10,054 bases of DNA from Acidobacteriota bacterium (GCA_021779695.1 JAJYAE010000151.1:1-10054), one strand, 5' to 3'; numbered from the stretch's first letter, positions 1-6,544 are shown. The notes: generated from the sequence alone by a model not told the origin. Translations and numbers: made by a program.

Positions 1-522
1 TTAGCGTTCCACTGGCGTCTGCGGCCGCGGCCATGCCCCACAGGTAAGACGTCCCTGGTGTTGATCAGCGATGTTGATCAGCGCCAATCGTGTCACGGTG
101 ACGGCCATCTCGACAATGACCAACACAGGCGGATGCGTTGAAAGGTCCTCTTTGGAGCGCTGAATGCCATCTACTCTTCGGCATTATGAAGCGGCTTATC
201 CACGGGCGCAAAAAGAGACTCTTCCGCGTCTTGAACAATCTGTGAGTTCCTCACTCGAGAGAAGTGCGCAAGTGGATCAAGAAACACAAAGACGCGATCA
301 TGTTGTACCCCCTGCCCAGTTACTTGCAGGAGCTGAATCCCGGCGAATGGCTTAATTTCGACCTTAATCAACGAGCACAACGGCCGCGCCAGCCAAGAGC
401 TCGGCGGCTCGAATACGCGCTTCCATCGGAGCCTGCGCAGCTTACAGACACAGCCACAACCAGTCGAGCGTAACTTCAGGGCCGGATCAATAGATACTTC
501 ATCTCCATTTTGTGTCTTTTGA
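1..522 (+). pseudogene. IS630-family transposase relic (3' half, degenerate)
   Basis: This is a decayed transposase of the IS630/Tc1 DDE type; its 5' part lies left of the window. Pieces in three frames join into the family pattern. VTVTAISTMTN is read at 92-124 (a beta strand of the RNase H fold). MKRLIHGRKKRLFRVLNNL at 186-242 matches the family's FLILDNLRVHHS region. VPHSREVRKWIKKHKDAI continues at 246-299, followed by LPSYLQELNPGEWLNFDLN to about 371, matching LPPYSPELNPDExLNxDLK. After a frame change, RSLRSLQTQPQPVERNFRAG (430-483) matches the usual C-terminus, with a TGA at 520-522. Lesions: a 13-bp tandem duplication at 60-85, a frame change between about 125 and 177, TGA at 243-245, and a frame change between about 360 and 415. 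The usual second catalytic Asp (LDN) reads Asn (LNN), while the last acidic residue (NPGE) is kept. It cannot encode an active enzyme. The family call is from motif memory and is fairly secure; the inverted terminal repeats were not found. Confidence 0.8.
60..85 (+). repeat. 13-bp tandem duplication inside the transposase relic
   Basis: The 13-mer GTTGATCAGCGAT (60-72) is followed directly by GTTGATCAGCGCC (73-85); the first 11 bases are identical. Because 13 is not a multiple of three, the second copy shifts the frame. Reading frame 1 before it and frame 2 after it, with one copy removed, gives GKTSLVLISANRVTVTAIST, which resembles IS630 proteins better than the present sequence does. It looks like a slippage duplication that contributed to inactivation. 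Confidence 0.6.
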
Positions 523-757
523 GTGTAGAGGCGAATCCTTCGCGTACCAACTCCCCTGCTCCTACAAACCTACTTGCATGTCTGTGACAATGACTTGCCA
601 GCAAGCCCGCTTGTGCAAGCAGAGCACCCGCGGTGCAGTGTGAAGCATCTTGAAGTAAAAGGTTCATTGCTAAGGCCTGCCTATTCATCACACAACTCAG
701 CACAGACATGAGCTGATAAATCTTGGCAAAACATCACACAGCGCACGACTGGCGGCC
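523..757. other. Intergenic stretch with clustered short inverted repeats
   Basis: No gene is visible between the transposase relic and the stop of the small secreted protein. At 594-636 three short inverted repeats follow one another: CTTGC/GCAAG (594-598 and 601-605), GCTTG/CAAGC (609-613 and 616-620), and GCACC/GGTGC (624-628 and 632-636, loop CGC). The first two share arm sequence, so CAAGC at 602-606 can also pair with GCTTG at 609-613. No T-run follows, so this is not a canonical intrinsic terminator for the minus-strand operon. The right end of the old IS630 copy probably also lies here, but I could not identify its terminal repeat. Confidence 0.4.
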
Positions 758-1288
758 TTAGAAGAGACTGCCTGCCACTTGCTCAGTGGCGGCATCTATC
801 TTCATTGCGAGCATCGCAGGAGTGAGAATTGGATCATTTCGGATTGAGGTCCCAAGCGAAATCGTGAAGACTTGATTGCGTACGCGACCGAGTGCTTTCT
901 CTTCCGTCACCATCTTGCGATGGAGGATTGAGCATGTTGCCGCTTCATTACCAACGGCGCTTAAGGGCTGTGCTGCAGAGCGACACGAGCGCTTTAGGCT
1001 CATTAGGTACTCCGCGTGTGCGTTGCCAGTGACTTCAACCGTGATCTGCAGTGTGCGTTCTTTCCTTCCACTTCGCACCGTGAAAGTGCAAGAATGCGAG
1101 TCTCCAGGACTTCCAGGGAATATCCCGGATACGTCGGCACCAACTAGATCCGAGGCTGTGGCATCATTCATCCATGGGCACTTTTCATCGGCACGCGCTA
1201 TCGTGCAGGTGATTAGGATAAACCCGGCGATGGCGGCGAGATGGGACAATGCATGCAGATTGCGGTTGTGATGGAGTCTAACGTTCAT
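758..1288 (-). CDS. Small secreted protein with four cysteines, function unknown (third gene of the operon)
   Basis: A 176-residue exported protein of unknown function. Residues 1-33 form a signal peptide: a His/Arg-containing n-region, a hydrophobic core at about 17-30 (LAAIAGFILITCTIA), and a likely cut after ARA before DEKCPW. The mature part has Cys37, Cys67, Cys102 and Cys119, enough for two disulphides. It starts with CPWMNDATASDLVG and has a CTFTV strand near 67. This layout (CPW-N-ATA, a small-residue patch, then a C-x-F strand) recalls small secreted acidobacterial hypothetical proteins and, loosely, DUF3558-like lipoproteins, but there is no lipobox and I claim no homology. The ATG lies inside the end of the cytochrome gene (11-nt overlap), which points to translational coupling; no clear Shine-Dalgarno stands before it. 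It is likely a periplasmic partner of the two proteins encoded upstream. The gene call is secure, the role is not. Confidence 0.8.
   Translation of the reverse strand: MNVRLHHNRNLHALSHLAAIAGFILITCTIARADEKCPWMNDATASDLVGADVSGIFPGSPGDSHSCTFTVRSGRKERTLQITVEVTGNAHAEYLMSLKRSCRSAAQPLSAVGNEAATCSILHRKMVTEEKALGRVRNQVFTISLGTSIRNDPILTPAMLAMKIDAATEQVAGSLF
1278..1288 (-). promoter_or_regulatory. Stop/start overlap coupling the cytochrome gene to the small secreted protein
   Basis: On the minus strand ATGAACGTTAG holds the ATG of the 176-residue protein and the TAG ending the cytochrome. It differs from the overlap at 3592-3602 at only two of eleven positions. Upstream purines (GCGGACAAGCAGAAT) give at best a weak ribosome binding site. 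Confidence 0.6.
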
Positions 1289-3602
1289 ATTCTGCTTGTC
1301 CGCTATCAGATGAGATCCATGAGTGCACGTGCCAGGGTATGCTCTCGTTGGATATCTCAGGATGCCCGCGCAGGTAATTGAGCGAATAAGTCGGCGCTCC
1401 AGGATCTACTTTCTCGTCCACAAACATCGCCTGCTCCGCGGCAGCTTTGTCCCTCATTCCCATGCGACGGTACAAAATTGAAAGGTTGTAGTGCGCCGAA
1501 AGGTCGTCCGGGTCGATTTTCTGGAGTGCCTGAAACTGTTCCATAGCTGCCTTAGCGTCGTCCTGTCGATAGTAGGCAATGCCGAGTTCGCGCCGGGCGT
1601 CTCGCGACTGCGGATACTGAGAGACAACTCTTTGGAAATCCTCAATTTCCCTGGATACGTCACCTGCACGTCGCTGCAGAAGGCCGTCGTAGTATAAGGC
1701 GCGGGCACTGCCAGGCTCCAGCGTGAGCGCCCTACGAATGGCAGTTCGCGCGGAGTCGTACTTCTCCCAGAGAATTTCTGCAACAGCGATGTTGATGTAA
1801 CCATCCGCGTAGTTGTAACGGCTCTTGATCACCTCAGTAAATGCTGAGACTGACTCAGCGTATTGAAGTTCATCGAGCAGTGCAATGCCGAGATTATTCC
1901 AGCGCATCCAGTCTGGATTGTCCACTTGGTTTGGAGGCTCGGGTAGATTGCTGCCAATCTGTAACGTGCGCGTCGTCGATGCAATCTCTACCACAGGATA
2001 TGCGGGGTGGTCCTTGCCAAAGACGTTATTCAAGTAGCTTTGACGAAAATGTCGGTAGTTTACCTGGCCAGTTACCGAGACGGGGCCCTTCACGTCACTC
2101 GGCAGCTTGAAGCGATAACGAACCAGCACGGAACGGCCAGCTTGAATGCTGTTGTCGTAGGCAACCGAGTGAATGGTCCATACCTCGTGGTTATCTACGA
2201 ACTCGCCTGCGCCAGTTACGGGCCGATTCGTGAAGCTATGCGCGCCAGGGTCGAGCGTTCCGTCGGGCTTGAGGAATCCACTGTGATAGATCTCCCTGCC
2301 GCTCGAGTCCTTAACTGTGAACTCTACCCATGCTTCGTAGAGATCGCGCACTTCCGGAATGAGAGAGTGGCCAATATTTCTGTTCTGGATTACGACGTAT
2401 GCTTCGACCGTGCTATTGGGCTTGAGGTTGAATGACGTCCTGCCGAGCGGGGCAATCAATCCTTCCTCGCCTGCGATGCGAAGGCCAAATATATCGATAT
2501 TGAGGTAGTTTCCTGAACGCAGGAAGTCGATCGTCTTCTGGAGTTGCGCGTCGTAACCGTAATAGAAAGGAACCGCAGTGTTCCCTGCAAGCCAACGGTG
2601 TGATGCGAAGGCTCCATTCTTCGCGCCATACTCTTCGAGTTGTGCTGGTTGGCGCTTCATGTGGCAGCCCTGGCACGTAGACAAGTCGGCGGTATAGAAG
2701 GTTAGAGGATTTTGTCGAGAAAATTTCGACTGTTGCCATTCATCGTATGTAGTGAAGGCACGAATGAACTTGTAATCATTGAGTGTCGCTGGAAGATTGG
2801 CCTTGTGGCATGCAGCACAAAAAGTTGCGGAATGCAGAAAGTCGTGCATGACGGCACGAGAGTGACGCTCAGGGTATTTCATGATCTCTGAAAAGGGAAC
2901 CTGACCTGGAATCCGGTTTCCATTCTCATCCACGATGACAGATGGAACTCCGATCTGCGCGCTCGCGTTTCCCTCAGTTGAATTAAGACTCACAACCGAA
3001 TGACACGCCATGCAAGTCAGCCCGTCCGTGTCTATCATGATGCGATCCACCTTGGAATTCGTCGTGAGCCCCCCGCTCACTACAGCTACAGGGTTATGGC
3101 AACTATCACAGTGGCGCGCGAAAGCAATGCCACGCTTCGGGTCACGAATTAGGATGTTTACGCTGGTGCGGTAAAACGGGGTGCGAAACGAGTTGGAATG
3201 GAGGGACTGCCGCCACTGCGTATATGCCTCCTGATGGCAGGTTCCACAGTACTCTGCCGTGGGAAAAGCTCCGGGCTGAATAAACCCCTCTCCCTTAACC
3301 GTGATGTTGCCTGGCGCGAAGGGATGGTCCTTGCCGAAGTGGAAATCGTAAGCAGGCTGAATCATTGCGTTGTATGCCTTGCGGTCCTCTGCCTGGCGTG
3401 CTTCGGCCTTTAAGGCCATTTCGGAAAAAGCTCCTCCGTGCTGGGGTCGGTCGCTTGCGGTGACGCTTTGCGATGAGACACTTTGTTGCTTCACGTCCAT
3501 CTGCCCGTGCACAAGCGAACATATGCAACTTAAAAGGGTCGTTGCAAGCAAGGTGACAACCCCTCGTTTCCGACTGCGCATAGATAGCTCGCTAACGGGC
3601 AT
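1278..3602 (-). CDS. Exported pentahaem c-type cytochrome with C-terminal TPR repeats
   Basis: A 774-residue protein, probably periplasmic or surface-attached, that should carry electrons through five covalently bound haems. Residues 1-33 form a signal peptide (RSRKR, then a hydrophobic core ending VHGQ), followed by a Gln/Ser-rich linker. Haem motifs are CGTCH (119-123), CDSCH (165-169), CMACH (197-201), CAACH (262-266) and CQGCH (310-314). The first, with its QWRQSLHSNSF context, resembles cytochrome c-552/c-554 type domains. His135, 247, 253, 257 and 335 are candidate distal ligands. Residues about 385-550 form a beta-rich domain with the NIGHSLIPEVRDLYEAW signature common in multihaem cytochromes. 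Residues about 565-730 hold roughly four to five TPR units. I chose the ATG at 3600-3602: it overlaps the CRTAC1 stop by 11 nt, as at the next junction. The ATG at 3579-3581 also keeps the signal peptide, and 3782 is unlikely because it would overlap CRTAC1 by 191 nt. The redox substrate is unknown. Confidence 0.9.
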   Translation of the reverse strand: MPVSELSMRSRKRGVVTLLATTLLSCICSLVHGQMDVKQQSVSSQSVTASDRPQHGGAFSEMALKAEARQAEDRKAYNAMIQPAYDFHFGKDHPFAPGNITVKGEGFIQPGAFPTAEYCGTCHQEAYTQWRQSLHSNSFRTPFYRTSVNILIRDPKRGIAFARHCDSCHNPVAVVSGGLTTNSKVDRIMIDTDGLTCMACHSVVSLNSTEGNASAQIGVPSVIVDENGNRIPGQVPFSEIMKYPERHSRAVMHDFLHSATFCAACHKANLPATLNDYKFIRAFTTYDEWQQSKFSRQNPLTFYTADLSTCQGCHMKRQPAQLEEYGAKNGAFASHRWLAGNTAVPFYYGYDAQLQKTIDFLRSGNYLNIDIFGLRIAGEEGLIAPLGRTSFNLKPNSTVEAYVVIQNRNIGHSLIPEVRDLYEAWVEFTVKDSSGREIYHSGFLKPDGTLDPGAHSFTNRPVTGAGEFVDNHEVWTIHSVAYDNSIQAGRSVLVRYRFKLPSDVKGPVSVTGQVNYRHFRQSYLNNVFGKDHPAYPVVEIASTTRTLQIGSNLPEPPNQVDNPDWMRWNNLGIALLDELQYAESVSAFTEVIKSRYNYADGYINIAVAEILWEKYDSARTAIRRALTLEPGSARALYYDGLLQRRAGDVSREIEDFQRVVSQYPQSRDARRELGIAYYRQDDAKAAMEQFQALQKIDPDDLSAHYNLSILYRRMGMRDKAAAEQAMFVDEKVDPGAPTYSLNYLRGHPEISNESIPWHVHSWISSDSGQAEYER
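3592..3602 (-). promoter_or_regulatory. Stop/start overlap coupling CRTAC1 to the cytochrome gene
   Basis: On the minus strand the sequence ATGCCCGTTAG contains both the cytochrome ATG and, in the other frame, the TAG that ends CRTAC1. No clear Shine-Dalgarno stands before it, so re-initiation by ribosomes finishing CRTAC1 is the likely route. The overlap at 1278-1288 has the same length and nearly the same sequence. Confidence 0.6.
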
Positions 3603-5568
3603 TGGAAGACCTAGGGATACGTTCTGAGGACTCGGATTTCTGCATGGCATGATTCGAAGGCAGCTTCCCTCGGGACATTCCCGCGGCAATACTGTCATAG
3701 GCGCTTGGCACGAGCCCCTTCCCTTCCTCGATTGCGTAGTAGCGGTCCACTCCGGGCAACTGATAGGACTCCTTTGCACCATCGGGCCAGCGAATCTCTA
3801 CCCTGTCTACTGTTGTTGCCTGACCAATTCCGAAGTGCAGGCGGAAATCGTTTGAGGACTCGAAACTTCCCCCACTCATCACATCGCCGCGCTGGCGAAG
3901 TCCGCCAGCAGTCAGGTAGACTGTCGAGCCAATCGCATCGCGGGGGCTCTTGGCGCCTCCGATCAACTTCAGACCAACCCAGTGATTGGTATTGTTGCTC
4001 ACATTCCGCAGCAGGACCGGCGTATGGTCAATGCAGTTAATGACCACGTCAATCTTTCCGTCATTGAAAAGATCGCCGAATGCAGCTCCGCGCGCAGGAA
4101 GAACATCACTCAGCCCGGTACCTAACACGGCCGGCATTAATTCAAATCTCTGGCCGTGATTGGCGTTGTGAAAGAGCAATGGCCGCTCAGCCCACGATGT
4201 GCCCCAGTTGTGCTGATCAACCTGCGGGTACACATGGCCTGCGACAAACATCAGATCCTTCCAGCCGTCGTTGTCATAATCGAAGAATTCTGTCCCCCAA
4301 CTCAGGAATGGATAGGTTGGTTCTGCCATTCCCATCTCCGGCGTGATATCGACAAAGTTGGCATCACCATCGTTGCGATACAGGGTCTTGTAATCGTCGG
4401 AGAATGTCGTGGTGTAGAGATCCAATCTTCCATTGTTGCGGTAATCGCCCACCGCCAATCCCATGGACGCGGTCTCTCGCGCATCTTGATTCAGAGCAAA
4501 TCCAGAGTAGTAGCTTGAATCATCAAATGTGCCATTGCCCTTGTTGATGTAGAGATAGTTGGGCGAAGAATCATCCGTCACAATGAGATCGACTTTGCCA
4601 TCGTTATCAATGTCGACAAATGTGGAGGAAAATCCGTAGTAGTGGCGCTTGTCGCTTACGCCTGCCTTTTCGCTGACATCAGTGAATGTACCGTCGCCAT
4701 TGTTGTGGAAGAGGTGATCAGGCTCTCCAGGAAGGCCGCGCGGACCACACATTGTCTGAGCACCTCGGAAAGAGCAATTGGCATATCCCACTGCCTTGTT
4801 GCCCGAGAGCGGAAGGTTGTTCATGTCCCAGTGCACATAACCTGGAACAAAAATGTCGAGACGCCCATCTCCGTCATAATCTCCAAAGCTCGGACCCGTC
4901 GACCAGTTGCCAAGTGTCACGCCCGCCTTCTCGGCAACGTCACTAAACGTGCCATCATGGTTGTTGCGGTACAGACGATTCTTGCCGTAATTGGCAACGT
5001 AAAGGTCCGGCCAACCGTCATTATCGAAATCGCCCACTGCGACTCCGAATCCCCACCGATCGTTCGTCACACCAGCTTGCTCGGCAACGTTGGTAAACGT
5101 ACCGTCGTGATTGTTGTGGAAGAGTGCGGCGTGAGGAGGCATCGCCTTGCCGCTTTCGGCGTTGAAGGTAGAGCCGTTGACAATGTAGATATCGAGCCAA
5201 CCATCATGATCGTAGTCAAGAAGCGCAACACCTGAACCGATAGTTTCAAGGATGTACGCCTTCTGCGGCGTTCCCATCACGTGCTTCCAAGTGGTGAGAC
5301 CGGCCTGTTGTGAGATGTCCTGAAAGATCACCGGACCATCTTTCACAAATCCGCCGGCGGTGATGGGCCGGTTCTCTGCGTCCAGTACCGGCGCAAAGAC
5401 ACCCCCAGTCGCCGAACCGGATTGCTGCGTAGGTGACGATGCAGCATTTCCTCCGTAGAGTAGCGGCTGTGACGATTGCTGTGTTTGCGCGTGCGCTACG
5501 GATGCGCCGCCAGCGATAAGGACGGAAAGGAGTGCGGCTGCAAGGCGCGGCAGCAACCTATTCAACAT
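3592..5568 (-). CDS. CRTAC1 family protein: FG-GAP/VCBS propeller with ASPIC_UnbV domain (first gene of the operon)
   Basis: An exported beta-propeller protein of the CRTAC1 type, often found beside multihaem/TPR cytochromes in acidobacteria and planctomycetes. Residue numbers here count from the alternative upstream ATG at 5617-5619 (675 aa). The ATG at 5566-5568 (residue 18) directly begins a good signal peptide, MLNRLLPRLAAALLSVLIAG, cut near AHAQ45, so I prefer it; neither start has a strong Shine-Dalgarno. After a Gln/Ser-rich linker come seven calcium-binding-like loops: DYDHDGWLD 135, DFDNDGWPD 197, DYDGDGRLD 247, DIDNDGKVD 336, DYRNNGRLD 392, DYDNDGWKD 447 and DLFNDGKID 516. The fifth and seventh are irregular. 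Strands of the type LYRNNHDGTFSDVAEKAGV separate them. Cys282 and Cys291 sit in the family's NCSFRGAQTMCGPRGLPGEP segment. The ASPIC_UnbV domain spans about 558-630, and a 40-residue polar tail follows. The stop overlaps the cytochrome start. It may bind ligand or serve as a scaffold; no catalytic residues are evident. Confidence 0.92.
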   Translation of the reverse strand: MLNRLLPRLAAALLSVLIAGGASVAHAQTQQSSQPLLYGGNAASSPTQQSGSATGGVFAPVLDAENRPITAGGFVKDGPVIFQDISQQAGLTTWKHVMGTPQKAYILETIGSGVALLDYDHDGWLDIYIVNGSTFNAESGKAMPPHAALFHNNHDGTFTNVAEQAGVTNDRWGFGVAVGDFDNDGWPDLYVANYGKNRLYRNNHDGTFSDVAEKAGVTLGNWSTGPSFGDYDGDGRLDIFVPGYVHWDMNNLPLSGNKAVGYANCSFRGAQTMCGPRGLPGEPDHLFHNNGDGTFTDVSEKAGVSDKRHYYGFSSTFVDIDNDGKVDLIVTDDSSPNYLYINKGNGTFDDSSYYSGFALNQDARETASMGLAVGDYRNNGRLDLYTTTFSDDYKTLYRNDGDANFVDITPEMGMAEPTYPFLSWGTEFFDYDNDGWKDLMFVAGHVYPQVDQHNWGTSWAERPLLFHNANHGQRFELMPAVLGTGLSDVLPARGAAFGDLFNDGKIDVVINCIDHTPVLLRNVSNNTNHWVGLKLIGGAKSPRDAIGSTVYLTAGGLRQRGDVMSGGSFESSNDFRLHFGIGQATTVDRVEIRWPDGAKESYQLPGVDRYYAIEEGKGLVPSAYDSIAAGMSRGKLPSNHAMQKSESSERIPRSSNAR

Positions 5569-5967
5569 ACAGCAATTCAACGGTGACCTCACGAGCGGGA
5601 AAGTGCTCTGGTCACCCATCTTGGCGGTTTATCTAGAGCTCTGTCACCAGCGAAACGGATGAAAGCTTAGTCGAACTTCTGATGGAGGCTGAAGCGCATC
5701 TTCCGCTCGATCACGTCCACCGATTGATCCTTGGCGCGCAGGCAAGGCACACGTCGACCTATGTCGCCACGGCAAGTCGAACGGGCGGAACGTCGAGGCT
5801 CGCCGCAAATTCCCAAGACCCTCTATAAACCAGGAACTCGCGCAAGCGGTATCCGAAGTGACGATGGGGCACGGGAGGAACGTTCAGGCTTATGGCAATC
5901 GCTCGCGTCCTCAGGAAGCAGTTGCTCAGTCTATTTTGTCGCTGAGCTAACGTCAGGTTTTTGGGGG

Positions 5968-6005
5968 GGGCGAAGAGTGGCCCGAAACAGTGCCACTTTT
6001 CGCCC
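5968..6005. other. Strong hairpin with 14-bp stem next to a G8 run
   Basis: The left arm GGGCGAAGAGTGGC (5968-5981) pairs with GCCACTTTTCGCCC (5992-6005) over all 14 positions, with one G-T wobble, around a 10-nt loop (CCGAAACAGT). The left arm takes the last three bases of a G8 run at 5963-5970, which follows TTTTT at 5958-5962. Read on the minus strand it begins 8 nt after the stop of the ORF at 6014-6292 and is followed by C5-A5 rather than a T-run. It is therefore terminator-like in shape but not a canonical intrinsic terminator. Other options are a DNA-level protein site or a mobile-element end. Confidence 0.6.
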
Positions 6006-6013
6006 TTATCGGG

Positions 6014-6292
6014 TCATACAGTCTCTTTCTTGGCCGCGGAAGCTGCGATTGAGTTCCAATGGTAGACGAACTCGACATTCCCAAATTGCATATTGGGATC
6101 AGAAGGATATGTTGCCGCAATGACGGTTTTTCCCCAAGGATGGCCGTAGTAGGAATTGAGATTGATATTCCGTGACGTCCGCCAGCCAGCGCCAATAACT
6201 GCTTTGATTTGAAATGAGAAAGAATCGTCGTGGCTCGTGGACGATTTTAGGACTTCTCTTCTGGCCGGAATTTGAGCTAACCCAGGTTTCAA
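6014..6292 (-). CDS. Possible small or truncated ORF, unrecognised
   Basis: A 92-residue open frame beginning at a TTG; the frame stays open further upstream to a TAG near 6345. I do not recognise a family. The C-terminal 50 residues are aromatic and varied (NSYYGHPWGKTVIAATYPSD, then FVYHWNSIAAS), unlike the Arg/Pro-rich shadows usual in GC-rich DNA. The stop lies 8 nt before the strong hairpin at 5968-6005, which would suit the 3' end of a gene. Against it: no ATG at the 5' end, no ribosome binding site, and the 5' part runs through the degenerate palindrome at 6280-6307. It may be the tail of a broken gene. Confidence 0.25.
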   Translation of the reverse strand: MKPGLAQIPARREVLKSSTSHDDSFSFQIKAVIGAGWRTSRNINLNSYYGHPWGKTVIAATYPSDPNMQFGNVEFVYHWNSIAASAAKKETV

Positions 6293-6307
6293 AGGCGAGA
6301 CAGGGGT
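6280..6307. repeat. Degenerate REP-like palindrome
   Basis: ACCCAGGTTTC (6280-6290) and GAGACAGGGGT (6297-6307) pair at 8 of 11 positions plus one G-T wobble, around the spacer AAAGGC, and GCCC follows. From memory this resembles an intergenic palindrome of acidobacterial chromosomes built on CCCAGGTCTC and GAGACCTGGG; that recollection was not checked here. It sits away from any confident gene, as such elements usually do. Confidence 0.35.
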
Positions 6308-6532
6308 GCCCGGCGAGATCCGTGAGCGGACTGCCTATTTGTACACGACCTGCGGAGATCAGAAACACGGCTTTCTAGGTACTTTTACTGTCCGCCAAAG
6401 CTGGGGACTTCTAGATTGTCGCAGGCACCCTTGCTTCCAAATCGACTGGCGCGAATCCCACAAGAAGAAAGATTTATGGTACATTCTCCCTCAGGCTGAA
6501 ATGGGCTTCCCCTGGTGAGGTCAGGAATCGTT

Positions 6533-6538
6533 AGGGGG
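6533..6538 (+). promoter_or_regulatory. Ribosome binding site deciding the protease start
   Basis: AGGGGG lies 6 nt before the ATG at 6545-6547. It supports this ATG over the in-frame GTG at 6515, which would place ten extra residues ahead of the signal peptide and has no comparable site. Confidence 0.65.
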
Positions 6539-6544
6539 ATACAT

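Larger units (their letters stand above)
5620..6544. other. Long region without a confident gene, between divergent transcription units
   Basis: About 925 bp separate the minus-strand operon from the plus-strand protease, so the promoters of both should lie here; I found no pair of -35/-10 boxes I would defend. The near part (5620-5950) has frames such as LVELLMEAEAHLP (+) and ERKMRFSLHQKFD followed by a stop (-) that read like scraps of protein, but none extends into a recognisable family. From 5958 there is a TTTTT-G8 run and a strong hairpin (5968-6005), then a minus-strand ORF (6014-6292) and a degenerate palindrome (6280-6307). No coding signal is seen at 6310-6514. Confidence 0.5.

Noticed and set aside
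671..760. Distant inverted repeat (TAAGGCCTGCC and GGCGGCCTTA)
   Set aside because: Arms of about 10 bp with an indel, 70 bp apart, one overlapping the stop of a gene; most likely chance.
2007..2435. 142-residue plus-strand ORF antisense to the cytochrome
   Set aside because: Lies wholly inside the cytochrome middle domain with no ribosome binding site or recognisable motif.
3603..3782. Upstream extension of the cytochrome frame to 3782
   Set aside because: It would overlap CRTAC1 coding sequence by 191 nt and place about 60 low-quality residues before a perfect signal peptide; the ATG at 3602 fits the overlap pattern.
4642..5235. 197-residue plus-strand ORF antisense to CRTAC1
   Set aside because: It mirrors the repeated D/N/G-rich loops of the propeller, giving a Val/Ile/Arg pattern with no family, and the sense frame is clearly coding.
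5670..5830. Plus-strand LVELLMEAEAHLP stretch as an IS256 transposase remnant
   Set aside because: The short match to the ALMEAEA motif of IS256 proteins is not followed by the expected RNGYR/WDTR and IPKLR motifs in any convincing frame order.
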